Of a DNA stretch of 64,000 nt, positions 1 to 8,779 are shown in pieces. The position numbers and the translations under genes were made by a program. Numbering within the stretch: the first letter of the stretch is position 1; each line of letters begins with the position of its first letter. Under the pieces are notes generated by a model that saw only the letters and a list, made by a program, of their open reading frames with translations, was not told the DNA's origin and did no database searches. The stretch is taken from positions 2,929,501 to 2,993,500 of the forward strand of contig NZ_CP040518.1 in NCBI RefSeq assembly GCF_005848555.1, read 5' to 3'. This DNA comes from Blautia sp. SC05B48 (GTDB lineage Bacteria > Bacillota > Clostridia > Lachnospirales > Lachnospiraceae).

Positions 1-45
1 TCCAAATCTTTTCTTTTGTTTACATATATAAACCTAAGAAAAAGC

Positions 46-78
46 TTGACGTTTAAATATTACAAGTGTAATATTTAA
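46..78 (+). promoter_or_regulatory. Promoter and BlaI/MecI-type operator of the PBP operon
   Basis: A -35 box TTGACG (46-51) and a -10 box TAATAT (69-74) are 17 bp apart. A 26-bp dyad (53-78) centred on TTACAAGTGTAA fills the spacer and covers the -10. Only the central pair breaks symmetry. BlaI/MecI repressors bind dyads of the TACAnnTGTA type, so repressor binding here should block RNA polymerase. The cognate repressor is the minus-strand blaI at 6470-6841, whose own promoter carries related dyads. Confidence 0.85.
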
Positions 79-109
79 GAAAATATGAAAAAAGGAGAAA
101 TAAAACTAT

Positions 110-2212
110 ATGAGAAAAAAGAAAAGAAAAAAACACACGAAGATTATCACAAAAATAGTTTTATTTAGCGGTATATTGATTGGTGGTGAAATCGGTATTG
201 TAACAATAATGAATTGTAATGTTCCTGAAAAAAGACTAATGGAATATATGAAATATATTGAAAAAGGGGAATATGAGCAAATGTATGCCATGCTGGATCA
301 GAAAAAAAGCAGCATGAACAGTAAGGAAGAATTTATAGAACGAAATTCTAAAATATATGAAGGCATTGAGATGTCTGATCTGTCCATAACTGATATTACA
401 GTAAAAAGACAAGAAAACGGAAATGCGGCGGTTTCCTATACAACAAATATGCAGACTGCTGCAGGAAATGTAGAATTTACCAACGATGCGGTATTTTCAC
501 ATGATTGGACAGGATATCATTTAATCTGGCAGGATCAGTTGATTTTTCCAGAGTTATCTGCAACGGATAAAGTTCAGGTAACGTCAGAAGAGGCAAAGAG
601 AGGAGATATTTTAGACAGAAATGGTCGTCAGTTGGCTGGAGAGGGAACTGCATCTTCGGTAGGAATTGTTCCGGGCAGGATGGAGAACAGAGAAGATACA
701 ATAAAAAAACTGGCAGAGTATCTTGGAATTGGAGCAGACGAAATTGAGGATAAGTTAAAAGCCGATTGGGTAAAAGCAGATTCTTTTGTACCAGTAGCAA
801 CAATTCCTAAAATACAAGAGGTCGATCTTCTGACAGTGAATCCGGATGAAACTGTTCTGGAAGAAAAAGAAAAGCAGGACACATTATTGAAGATTCCAGG
901 TATTATGTTATCTGATGTAAAAGTACGAACTTATTATCTAAAAGAAGCTGCCTCTCATCTGGTAGGGTATGTACAGGCGGTTACAGCCGAGGATTTGCAG
1001 GAACATAAAGGGGAAGGGTATCGTACAAACAGTGTGATTGGAAAGACGGGACTGGAAACGCTTTATGAAAAAGAACTAAAAGGGACAGATGGGTGTGAGA
1101 TCTGTATTGTAGATGCAAATGGAAATAAAAAAAGTGTTATTGCATATGAGCCTAAAAAAGATGGAGAAGATATCCATACTACGATTGATGGCGATCTTCA
1201 AAGTACTCTTTATGAACAATTTAAAGAAGACAGAGGATGTTCTGTAGCCTTGAATCCTTATACAGGGGAAGTACTGGCGTTGGTAAGTACGCCATCTTAT
1301 GATAATAATGATTTTGTACGTGGAATGGACAACAGCCAGTGGAGTGCATTAAATGAAAATGAAGACAGGCCTTTATACAACCGCTTTCGCCAGACATGGT
1401 GTCCTGGCTCAACTTTTAAATCTGTAATTGCTGCAATTGGATTAAAAGTGGGGGCATTTACTGCAAATGACGATTTTGGAAATGAGGGTCTGGCGTGGCA
1501 GAAAGATTCCTCGTGGGGAGATTATACAGTGACTACACTTCATGATTATGCACCTGTGATCTTGAAAAATGCGCTTATTTATTCAGATAATATTTATTTT
1601 GCAAAAGCAGCATTAAAAATTGGTGCGGATCAACTGATGCAGTCTCTAAATCAAATAGGATTTAATCAGGAACTTCCATTTGATATTAAAATGTCAGAGT
1701 CCCAATATTCTAATACGGACAAGACAGAAACAGAAATCCAGCTTGCTGACAGTGGGTATGGACAGGGACAGATTCTGGTAAATCCTTTGCATCTTGCAAG
1801 CATTTATACGGCTTTTCTAAATGATGGAAATATGATAAAGCCATATCTTCACGCGGATGGTGGAAGCACTTCCGGTGAAATCTGGATAAAAGATGCTTTT
1901 TCACCACAAATTGTTTCGGAGGTTATGGAGGGGTTAGAGGGTGTAGTGAATAACCCGGAAGGAACTGGTTATGGAGCATGCCGGGAAGACATTAGATTAG
2001 CAGGAAAAACCGGAACAGCGGAACTGAAAGCTACAAAAGAAGATACATCTGGAACAGAAATTGGCTGGTTTACAGTTTTTACTACAGATAGAGATGCAAA
2101 GAATCCTATTTTGCTCATCAGTATGGTAGAGAATGTGAAAGATATTGGAGGAAGCGGTTATGTGGTGGAAAAGGATAAGGCGATACTGGATGAATATCTT
2201 GGTAATGAATAA
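110..2212 (+). CDS. MecA/PBP2a-like penicillin-binding transpeptidase
   Basis: A membrane-anchored class B penicillin-binding protein of 700 aa that would cross-link peptidoglycan outside the cell. A Lys/Arg-rich start and one membrane segment (about residues 12-34) are followed by an NTF2-like MecA N-terminal domain, a PBP dimerisation domain (beginning near the RGDILDRNGR motif) and the transpeptidase domain. Catalytic motifs are intact: STFK at 434-437 (nucleophile S434), SDN at 492-494 and KTGT at 633-636. The N-terminal domain and BlaI-type control are features of low-affinity, beta-lactam-tolerant PBPs such as MecA; reduced drug affinity here is inference. It is first in a three-gene operon induced presumably through BlaR1/BlaI (4663-6841). 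Confidence 0.9.
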   Translation: MRKKKRKKHTKIITKIVLFSGILIGGEIGIVTIMNCNVPEKRLMEYMKYIEKGEYEQMYAMLDQKKSSMNSKEEFIERNSKIYEGIEMSDLSITDITVKRQENGNAAVSYTTNMQTAAGNVEFTNDAVFSHDWTGYHLIWQDQLIFPELSATDKVQVTSEEAKRGDILDRNGRQLAGEGTASSVGIVPGRMENREDTIKKLAEYLGIGADEIEDKLKADWVKADSFVPVATIPKIQEVDLLTVNPDETVLEEKEKQDTLLKIPGIMLSDVKVRTYYLKEAASHLVGYVQAVTAEDLQEHKGEGYRTNSVIGKTGLETLYEKELKGTDGCEICIVDANGNKKSVIAYEPKKDGEDIHTTIDGDLQSTLYEQFKEDRGCSVALNPYTGEVLALVSTPSYDNNDFVRGMDNSQWSALNENEDRPLYNRFRQTWCPGSTFKSVIAAIGLKVGAFTANDDFGNEGLAWQKDSSWGDYTVTTLHDYAPVILKNALIYSDNIYFAKAALKIGADQLMQSLNQIGFNQELPFDIKMSESQYSNTDKTETEIQLADSGYGQGQILVNPLHLASIYTAFLNDGNMIKPYLHADGGSTSGEIWIKDAFSPQIVSEVMEGLEGVVNNPEGTGYGACREDIRLAGKTGTAELKATKEDTSGTEIGWFTVFTTDRDAKNPILLISMVENVKDIGGSGYVVEKDKAILDEYLGNE

Positions 2213-2228
2213 TTTTTACCTTTAAATA

Positions 2229-2240
2229 TTACAAATGTAA
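2229..2240 (+). promoter_or_regulatory. Second BlaI-type dyad inside the operon
   Basis: A perfect 12-bp dyad TTACAAATGTAA preceded by TTTAAATA lies between the PBP stop and the next gene, matching one arm of the upstream operator almost exactly. It immediately precedes the ribosome site GAGGAAAA (2241-2248). No clear -35/-10 pair accompanies it, so it is either an internal repression site (roadblock) or a fossil promoter. Confidence 0.6.
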
Positions 2241-2252
2241 GAGGAAAATGAT

Positions 2253-3410
2253 ATGAAAAAAATTTGGAAAATATTTGTGGGAGTTATTTTTCTTGCTGTC
2301 TGTAGTGGATGTGGCATAAAGAAAGAGCAGAAAAAGACAATTGAAGATACGAAAGAAAAAATTTACAGAGAGTGTGAAATGCTAGCAGAAGGCTATCAGA
2401 GCATATATGAGAATGCTGTGAAAGAAAATGCACTATATGAGCTGAGTACAATACAAAAAAGTATGGATTATTTTGGAAAATATGGATATGCAGTAATTGA
2501 TTCCTACAATCAGCTGGATATGGTTCAAAGTATTAAAGTAGATGATTTTTTGAAAAAAGCAGAAAAAGAGAAAAATGGAAAAACTACTATATTTCAAGTT
2601 ATAGCAGGGGATCATTTTATTCGGTATGATCTGAAAACCAAACAGGGGAAAATAGACGTTGAAGTAAGCTCTTTTAAATGGAAAGAGGATACTTGGCAGG
2701 AAACATATTATCATGAGTTTAGAGCTAATTCATGGAAATATACAGAAAACGGGTATTTCTTTATGGAAGAATATCATCCGGCTGGATATGATGGACCGTC
2801 TGGATATCGGGCCTTTCGGGTAGTGCCGTTAAATAAAAAATGCAGGGAGCTGAATCGAAAATATATACTTCCTTTTGGATATACACTTAATAAATTGTTT
2901 ACTTCTAATTGGAGTGAAAAAAATTATGATGGAATAAATTTTTATGATGTTTTTGACCGTTTACTTTCAATGGAAGAAAAAGCTGATGAATTTAAGGAAG
3001 GAAAGACTTATGAAATCCCAAAAGAATCATTTGAAGCGATATTTCAAAAATATTTTAATATAAGCGCAGAGATACTGCAGACAGGAACGGTATTTCACAC
3101 GGAAACACAGACATATCGGTATCGAACCAGAGGAATCGTATATGATTTTGCTCCCACACCATATATTCCATATCCGGAAGTTGTTTCCTACATAGAAAAT
3201 CAAGATGGAACAATAACACTGGAAGTAAATGCGGTATGGCCACAAAAAGAATTAGATCAGGCGTTTTGTCATAGCGTAACCATTCGGCTGTTAGATAAAG
3301 ATAGATTTCAATATGTATCCAATTATGTATCAAGGTCAGAAATAGAGGTTACCTGGTATACGGAAAGATTATCAGACGAAAAGTGGGAGGAATGTTATGG
3401 AGATAATTGA
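2253..3410 (+). CDS. Putative lipoprotein, paralogue of the next gene
   Basis: 385 aa. The N-terminus is a lipoprotein signal: hydrophobic stretch after MKKIWK and a lipobox ending SGC (Cys about residue 22), so the mature protein should be anchored on the outer face of the membrane. I do not recognise its function. It is clearly related to the following protein: both share an EWKYTE/SWKYTE motif, a PLxxxCRE motif, an LxxxxWS/DWD stretch and a C-terminal PEVV segment. Its place between a MecA-like PBP and BlaR1/BlaI suggests a role in cell-wall response to beta-lactams, which is inference from context only. The ATG at 2253 has the ribosome site GAGGAAAA 4 nt upstream. Confidence 0.8.
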   Translation: MKKIWKIFVGVIFLAVCSGCGIKKEQKKTIEDTKEKIYRECEMLAEGYQSIYENAVKENALYELSTIQKSMDYFGKYGYAVIDSYNQLDMVQSIKVDDFLKKAEKEKNGKTTIFQVIAGDHFIRYDLKTKQGKIDVEVSSFKWKEDTWQETYYHEFRANSWKYTENGYFFMEEYHPAGYDGPSGYRAFRVVPLNKKCRELNRKYILPFGYTLNKLFTSNWSEKNYDGINFYDVFDRLLSMEEKADEFKEGKTYEIPKESFEAIFQKYFNISAEILQTGTVFHTETQTYRYRTRGIVYDFAPTPYIPYPEVVSYIENQDGTITLEVNAVWPQKELDQAFCHSVTIRLLDKDRFQYVSNYVSRSEIEVTWYTERLSDEKWEECYGDN

Positions 3411-4635
3411 TATGAGTACAAAAAGAAAACTGAAAAAGATGGTGAGTGTTTTATTTATTTTGGGATGCTTTTTCATAGGAAATACAAAATGTAAAGGGGC
3501 TGATTTAGAATATATTTCACAGGAAACTGCGAATTATGCTGTACAAGAAAGAGGATATGATTTGCCAGTAGATGAAGTCGTGAAAGAAGAAGCTATTGAA
3601 GATTGTAAGAATGTTATGAATCAGATGAAAGCCATTTATCAAAAGGCGGATAAAGGAACTTCATCGAATGTAGTAGTTTCTGAGACAGTAATGGAAGAAA
3701 TGCAGGAAGTATTAAAGGAAAAAAATGTCCCTGTTATTACATCAGCGCCGTATTCAAATATGGCTAATTATTCTAAAATGGAAGAATTTCTTTTCAGGGC
3801 AGAACAGGATCTGCCAGGAGATATCGTCTTATATAGGATTAACAGGGATGGTGGGATAGAAAGACTCAAATTCAATTATGATGGGACAGATATGTATTTG
3901 CTGGCTGCGAAAGTTGTTTGGGGTATGAACGACAATCCATCTATTGTATATGTTTCGTATACAAGGATAGAAGAATGGAAATATACAGAAAAAGGCTGGT
4001 TTGGTTATACGCTATGTGTTCCAAAATATCCGGAAGTATCAGAAGCGGTTGATGGCAGTTCTATGATAAGAATTAAACCTTTAAGTGATGAATGCAGGGA
4101 AGTTTCAAAGAGGTGTGTGTATTGGCTTGGATATCAGGGGAATAATCTTTTATGTTCTGATTGGGATAGATCTGATATGGAAGGGTTAGATTATAATGGT
4201 TTATATGAATATTTATATCGAATGAAATACGGGGAGAGATATGAGTTTTCAGGTAACTCAAGTGGAATTCCGGCAGAAGAGTTTGAAAATCTGATAATGG
4301 AGTTTTTGCCGATAACAGCGGAGCAAATTAAAAAATGGGCAGTATTTGATTCGGAACATCAAACTTATGACTGGGAACAATTTGGTTGTTTTAATTATAG
4401 CTTTGGAACATCTTTACCGGAGGTCGTTGAAATAAGAGATAGCGGAGAGGGAAACAATGTGCTGGTTGTTGATGCTGTATGTGATACATTTATATGTAAT
4501 GATGCCGTTATTACAAGTGAGCTGACTGTTAAGTTCAACGATGATAAGAGTTTTAAATATATGGGGAATAAAATTCTGAATAATGGTACGAAAGAAATTC
4601 CCAAATATCAATATAGAATAAAAAGAAAGAACTGA
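3397..4635 (+). CDS. Putative exported protein, paralogue of the preceding lipoprotein
   Basis: 412 aa, overlapping the preceding gene by 14 bp. A hydrophobic segment (about residues 15-29) ends near LGCFF/TKC, giving a signal peptide; a lipobox is possible but not convincing. Shares with its neighbour the EWKYTEKG, PLSDECRE, GLDYNGLYEYL and LPEVVEI regions, so the two arose by tandem duplication and then diverged. No enzymatic motif is seen. Either ATG 3397 (after GGAGG) or ATG 3412 (after GGAG) could be the start. Runs convergently into blaR1. Confidence 0.78.
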   Translation: MEIIDMSTKRKLKKMVSVLFILGCFFIGNTKCKGADLEYISQETANYAVQERGYDLPVDEVVKEEAIEDCKNVMNQMKAIYQKADKGTSSNVVVSETVMEEMQEVLKEKNVPVITSAPYSNMANYSKMEEFLFRAEQDLPGDIVLYRINRDGGIERLKFNYDGTDMYLLAAKVVWGMNDNPSIVYVSYTRIEEWKYTEKGWFGYTLCVPKYPEVSEAVDGSSMIRIKPLSDECREVSKRCVYWLGYQGNNLLCSDWDRSDMEGLDYNGLYEYLYRMKYGERYEFSGNSSGIPAEEFENLIMEFLPITAEQIKKWAVFDSEHQTYDWEQFGCFNYSFGTSLPEVVEIRDSGEGNNVLVVDAVCDTFICNDAVITSELTVKFNDDKSFKYMGNKILNNGTKEIPKYQYRIKRKN

Positions 4636-4652
4636 TAACAACTATCAGCCCT
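4632..4652. terminator. Weak hairpin between convergent genes
   Basis: CTGATA-acaac-TATCAG (4632-4648) overlaps the stop codon of the exported protein and is followed by CCCTTTC. It is a short stem without a clean T-run; possible weak terminator between the convergent operons. Confidence 0.3.
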
Positions 4653-4662
4653 TTCATATTTG

Positions 4663-6459
4663 TTAATTCCATATATGTAATTTTTTTAAGATATCAGAAG
4701 TGATTTCAAATGCCTTTTTGCCAGTTGCATTAGAATCACTTTGGATATTGGTTGCAAAATAATAGCTGTTATCGGAAGTTTCTACATATCCGATAAACCA
4801 GCCGTTGATATCCTGTCCGTTGACACGACCGGTTCCAGTTTTTCCGTAGAAATTACCATTAGGTGTACTGGCAATTTTTATAGCATTTTTAACAGAAAAT
4901 ACATTTTGGGAATTTAGATGGAATTCATTTGTGTTAAATTTTTTCAATAATGTTACTTGCTCTAAAGGCGAGATTTTTAATGAAAAATCGGACCAGTATA
5001 AATCCAGATTTGAACTGGTTGTCTGGTTTCCATATTCTATTTTATTCAAAAATTCCTGGACTCTGTTAATTCCGAGCTGCGAATCAATTGCCTGGAAATA
5101 CCAGTTAACGGAATTTTGCATAGCAGAGTTTAAATCCTGATCAGCTTCCCAGGATGGAAAAGGAAAGGCATCACCATTCCATGTCATGGAAGAGTGTTCT
5201 GGTGTGATGATTCCGGATTCCAACCCTAATAATGCATCGTATATTTTGTAGGTAGACTCTGGCGGAATACGTTTGGTGGCTTCTTCAAGATCGTATATTT
5301 TCCAGGAATCCAAATTATTGTCATACAAAACAAATGATCCATCATATGTTCCAAATGTTTCGGATATATCTAACAGGGAGATATTTTTGTCTGTATCACT
5401 AAAATGATATACGCTTTGAGTAGAGGCATCAATGGATAAAATGGGTGTACATCCAATAAAAACAGCACTAATGACCAGATAAATTATCAATGCTCTCATT
5501 TTTTGATAAAGAGTTTCTTTCCTAAAAACGGCGATGTTGAGAATACGTCGTTTCATCTGCCTGAAATTTCCGGACATTCCAACTGCCAGTGGAGAGGAAA
5601 AAGAGGATATTTTTTCTGCAAAATTAATCAGTGTAGTTCCATAAGCTTGGTATTCATCAGCAGAAATCATCTGCAATACAGCAGAATCACAGGCTATTTC
5701 ACGGTCACAGAAAATTTCTTTTAAAGTGTACCAAACAAAAGGGTTAAACCAGTAGAGTATATTACTTATGACCATGAGGAAGCCAATAAATGTATCTTTG
5801 TGACGGTAATGCTGTAATTCGTGTAGCAGCATAAAACGCATATCATCAGGATTCAGTTCGGAAATTAAATGGATGGGAATGTAAATCCTGGGATGTATTA
5901 TTCCGATTAAAACTGGTGATTTTAAAAATGCAGTACTGTAGACTGATACTGGGTAAGAGATTTTAAGTTCCTTTAAACAATTGTAATAAATAGTTTTTAC
6001 CTGCTGATTTTGAAGCGGGAGAGCAGATCTTTTTATGGAACGTACATAGTTTAATGAATGAAGGGTGAGGACTGACATAATCATAACACCCGTTATCCAT
6101 ATTAGAAAGAGTATGGTATTCAAGCCTCCAGAAAATTGACTACTGATGGAAACTGAAAAATCATTCACCTGGTTTAACAAAATATTTTGTGTATTACTGG
6201 TAAGTTCGGATAGCGTGTCGGTACCAGAGTTAAGTCCTGAGTCAGTTTGAAAAAAATGTAACCATGAAAAAAGTTGTGAGCCATGAATCTGTACAGGAAA
6301 AAATGGCACGGCAAGTAATAAAAATAAAAGAAAACAGAGATGGTACTGTGTAGCCGCAGATAAATATTTTTTCAGAAGTTTTTTTGTTCCGATTATTACA
6401 AGTGTAAAAATACATATGAAGATATTACTGATTAAAAAGTGGATGATCCAGTTGCTCAT
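4663..6459 (-). CDS. blaR1: BlaR1/MecR1-type beta-lactam sensor-transducer
   Basis: 598 aa integral membrane sensor. The N-terminal half has four hydrophobic segments and an M56 metalloprotease site HELQH (213-217) followed by the ECD-like region FCDREIACDSA. The extracellular C-terminal sensor is a penicillin-binding domain with STYK (402-405), SVN (450-452) and KTGT (540-543), the three motifs of serine penicillin-recognising proteins. Family mechanism: acylation by a beta-lactam activates the protease and leads to BlaI loss and derepression. I chose the ATG at 6459, with GGAGG at 6466-6470, over an upstream in-frame start that lies inside blaI. The 10-bp gap to blaI implies one transcript. 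Confidence 0.93.
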   Translation of the reverse strand: MSNWIIHFLISNIFICIFTLVIIGTKKLLKKYLSAATQYHLCFLLFLLLAVPFFPVQIHGSQLFSWLHFFQTDSGLNSGTDTLSELTSNTQNILLNQVNDFSVSISSQFSGGLNTILFLIWITGVMIMSVLTLHSLNYVRSIKRSALPLQNQQVKTIYYNCLKELKISYPVSVYSTAFLKSPVLIGIIHPRIYIPIHLISELNPDDMRFMLLHELQHYRHKDTFIGFLMVISNILYWFNPFVWYTLKEIFCDREIACDSAVLQMISADEYQAYGTTLINFAEKISSFSSPLAVGMSGNFRQMKRRILNIAVFRKETLYQKMRALIIYLVISAVFIGCTPILSIDASTQSVYHFSDTDKNISLLDISETFGTYDGSFVLYDNNLDSWKIYDLEEATKRIPPESTYKIYDALLGLESGIITPEHSSMTWNGDAFPFPSWEADQDLNSAMQNSVNWYFQAIDSQLGINRVQEFLNKIEYGNQTTSSNLDLYWSDFSLKISPLEQVTLLKKFNTNEFHLNSQNVFSVKNAIKIASTPNGNFYGKTGTGRVNGQDINGWFIGYVETSDNSYYFATNIQSDSNATGKKAFEITSDILKKLHIWN

Positions 6460-6469
6460 TGAAAACCTC

Positions 6470-6841
6470 CTATTTCTGATGTTTTGATAATAAATGGCGT
6501 AAGTTATCAATTTCTGTTGAAGAGAGCTTATCGTCTTCAAGGTAAGAAGCCAGCATAGAAGAAAGATTTCCATTATAATATCGCTTTAAAAAAGAATTGC
6601 TTTCCTGGCGTATATATTCATCTTCTTGGACTAATGGAGTATAGACAAATACCCGGCTTTGTTTTTCGTAGGAAAGAGCTTTTTTGGAAACAAGTCTCTT
6701 GATAAGAGTTTGAATTGTTTTTGGACTCCAGCTGATAGTTAGAGTAAGTTTTTCTGTAATTTCATTTGTATTGATGGGAGCATATTTCCATACAATTTTC
6801 ATAACTTCAAATTCGGCTTCTGAAATCTGGGGTAGTGACAT
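6470..6841 (-). CDS. blaI: BlaI/MecI family transcriptional repressor
   Basis: 123 aa, normal length for the family. An N-terminal winged helix (about residues 1-75, with ISEAEFEVMKIVWK at the start and WSPKTIQTLIKRLVSKKAL as recognition region) is followed by a short dimerisation tail. It would repress its own promoter and the PBP operon by binding TACAnnTGTA dyads at 53-78, 2229-2240, 6865-6874 and 6889-6898. BlaR1 downstream relieves repression. Start ATG 6841 has GGAGGA about 8 nt upstream. Confidence 0.93.
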   Translation of the reverse strand: MSLPQISEAEFEVMKIVWKYAPINTNEITEKLTLTISWSPKTIQTLIKRLVSKKALSYEKQSRVFVYTPLVQEDEYIRQESNSFLKRYYNGNLSSMLASYLEDDKLSSTEIDNLRHLLSKHQK

Positions 6842-6864
6842 AATAAAATCCTCCTGCTAAATCC

Positions 6865-6912
6865 TACATATGTAATAAATATATTATATTACTTGTAGAA
6901 GAAAAAAGTCAA
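6865..6912 (-). promoter_or_regulatory. blaI-blaR1 promoter with BlaI dyads
   Basis: Reading the minus strand, -35 TTGACT (6912-6907) and -10 TATAAT (6888-6883) are 18 bp apart. A near-dyad CTACAAGTAA sits in the spacer (6889-6898) and a perfect TACATATGTA dyad (6865-6874) lies just downstream of the -10. This fits autoregulation by BlaI. Confidence 0.82.
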
Positions 6913-6962
6913 ATGGCAGATGATATATAGAATATAAAATTAATAATGTAGAGGCAATAAAG

Positions 6963-7376
6963 GTGAAAAAGGTAGAAATTATTGAGAGAATCACAGATGC
7001 TAATGGAAGCATAAGTGAAAACATATTGACTAGCTGGGAACATAAAAACCAATTCATACCGGAAATTATAAGGTTTGGAGAATTAAAAATATATCTACAG
7101 GAACGAATTGTTAAAAAGAATGATAGTGATGTTCATCTTTCAAAATATGAATATGATATTTTACTTTTTTTAGCGAAAAGTCCAGGTAGAATATTTGGAA
7201 AAGAAATGGTTTATGATCTGGTATGGAATGAACCTTATTCCGGTGATTATAATGTGGTTATGCGACATATCTGCAATATCAGAGAAAAAATAGAAGATGA
7301 TCCTGGACAACCATTATATATACAAACAGTACGAGGTGTAGGATATCGGTTTAATGGGAATTTAGGCAGCGAGTGA
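6963..7376 (+). CDS. Orphan OmpR/PhoB-type winged-helix DNA-binding protein
   Basis: 137 aa. Residues about 35-132 match the C-terminal effector domain of OmpR-family response regulators: LSKYEYDILLFLAKSPGRIF, then a recognition helix region NVVMRHICNIREKIEDDP and the wing IQTVRGVGYRF. There is no N-terminal receiver domain and no aspartate phosphorylation site, and no histidine kinase nearby. The first 35 residues are of unknown type. It is divergent from blaI across a 120-bp gap that holds the BlaI dyads. Start GTG 6963 is preceded by AGAGG at 6949-6953. Target genes unknown. Confidence 0.8.
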   Translation: MKKVEIIERITDANGSISENILTSWEHKNQFIPEIIRFGELKIYLQERIVKKNDSDVHLSKYEYDILLFLAKSPGRIFGKEMVYDLVWNEPYSGDYNVVMRHICNIREKIEDDPGQPLYIQTVRGVGYRFNGNLGSE

Positions 7377-7390
7377 AATCGCTGCCTATT
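7364..7390. terminator. Intrinsic terminator between convergent genes
   Basis: A perfect 9-bp stem AGGCAGCGA / TCGCTGCCT (7364-7372, 7379-7387) with a GTGAAA loop, followed by TATTATTAT. The stop codon of the winged-helix gene lies in the loop. It can serve both the plus-strand gene and the minus-strand relaxase. Confidence 0.6.
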
Positions 7391-7399
7391 ATTATGGTT

Positions 7400-8779
7400 T
7401 TACAAAGAAGGGAGTTGGTTATGAGAAGATCTTTGTATTTCAGGAGCATCCTGTTTGAGATATTTGGACAGGTTTTGATGTATCAATTCCAACTCTTTTA
7501 TTTCTTGCTTAAAAGAAACGTATTGAGTATTTAGAGATTCTTTTCTGGAAATAAGATCTGCAATTTGCTCTTGCAACTTATTGGAATTAAGATGTTTCAG
7601 GTTTATACCATTTTCCTGTAAAATATGTTCAGCACCCGCGAAAAGAATAATTTGAGATTCATATTTACGGAAATAACGATCTGGATCTTTGGAGCTTTTA
7701 TAATGGTCGTCGTAAATTTTATTTTTCTGATATTGTTCGGCATATTTTAGCATTTCTCGAAGATGGCGTATCTGAGACTCGAGAGAAACAACAGAGGTAT
7801 TTACCTCTTTTTGCTGCATATGTAACAAGGCTATGCGGTCTTCAAGTTCTGAAAAATTATGTAGATTATGTGTGAACATCTTGTTATATTCAGCAGAGAC
7901 AATTTTTAAATTTTCCTTATTTGCCCATTTCTGAAGTCCAATGTTTCCTGCTATATTGGGAGCATTGGTATCTATTAATTTGTTATGAACAGAAGGAAAA
8001 ATAGCTTTCTGACGTTTATTTTCAATGCGTTCTTTGATACGTTCCTTAGTAAAGTTTTTTCCTAAAGATTTAGCACTTCCACGCACTGGACGGGACATAT
8101 CGGGAGAACGAAAGGTAATGTATTTTCTGCTGTTTTCGCCAAATTCTGCGTTTTTTATTTCATATCCTTTAGCTTCCATAAATGTAAGAAATTCTGAATA
8201 AGTGGAAACGATCCGGATTGTCTGGTTGATATCTTTTCGCAGCTGCGTTTTTTTACTGGATTCAGATTTATTTGCAGCCCATTCATTGTATTTCATTCCC
8301 TTTTTACCATCTGGCATAATTGTGGACAGGTTATGTTCCAGGCATAAAGTGTCGCTGAGATTTCGTATTTTCCAGTAATTCTTTTTACAGTCATGGTAAT
8401 GAGAAAAAGTGATGTTATCTGCAGAACAGAAAATTAAATGGTTATGTACATGACCTTTATCAGTGTGTGTTGTCAGAACATAGGAGTATTTTCCCTCCAG
8501 TAAGCGATCCGCAAGTTCTTTGCCAATTTGATGGGCTTCTTCATAGGAAACTTCACCAGGGGAAAATGCCTGAATCAGATGAAATGCCTTATTTGTATTG
8601 TGCGGATCTCTGCAGTCATGTGTATGATCCAAAGTGTATTTGAAGTCAAGAACGGCTGTTTCGGGAGAGCAGGCAAAGGAAGAAATATATAGATTCTGGC
8701 CAGTTTTATCTGGATTGCAGATGTATTCTATTGCTTTATCAACGGTTGTTTTGATACCATGGATTTTTGTAACTGCCAT
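7400..8779 (-). CDS. MOBP-type relaxase (mobilization nuclease)
   Basis: 459 aa. Relaxases nick one strand at oriT, stay attached to the 5' end through a tyrosine and lead the strand into a recipient. The N-terminal half shows the histidine motif HTDKGHVHNHLIF (H105, H110, H112, H114) that coordinates the metal in Relaxase/VirD2-type nucleases; Tyr candidates lie in the first 31 residues. The C-terminal third is charged and coiled-coil-like. Starts inside mobC (52-bp overlap), a usual arrangement indicating coupled translation. No coupling protein or type IV secretion genes are present, so mobilisation must rely on a co-resident conjugative element. Confidence 0.88.
   Translation of the reverse strand: MAVTKIHGIKTTVDKAIEYICNPDKTGQNLYISSFACSPETAVLDFKYTLDHTHDCRDPHNTNKAFHLIQAFSPGEVSYEEAHQIGKELADRLLEGKYSYVLTTHTDKGHVHNHLIFCSADNITFSHYHDCKKNYWKIRNLSDTLCLEHNLSTIMPDGKKGMKYNEWAANKSESSKKTQLRKDINQTIRIVSTYSEFLTFMEAKGYEIKNAEFGENSRKYITFRSPDMSRPVRGSAKSLGKNFTKERIKERIENKRQKAIFPSVHNKLIDTNAPNIAGNIGLQKWANKENLKIVSAEYNKMFTHNLHNFSELEDRIALLHMQQKEVNTSVVSLESQIRHLREMLKYAEQYQKNKIYDDHYKSSKDPDRYFRKYESQIILFAGAEHILQENGINLKHLNSNKLQEQIADLISRKESLNTQYVSFKQEIKELELIHQNLSKYLKQDAPEIQRSSHNQLPSL

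Noticed and set aside
1..45. Left end of the mobile element at the window edge
   Set aside because: No repeat matching the region after int could be found; the end is probably outside the window.
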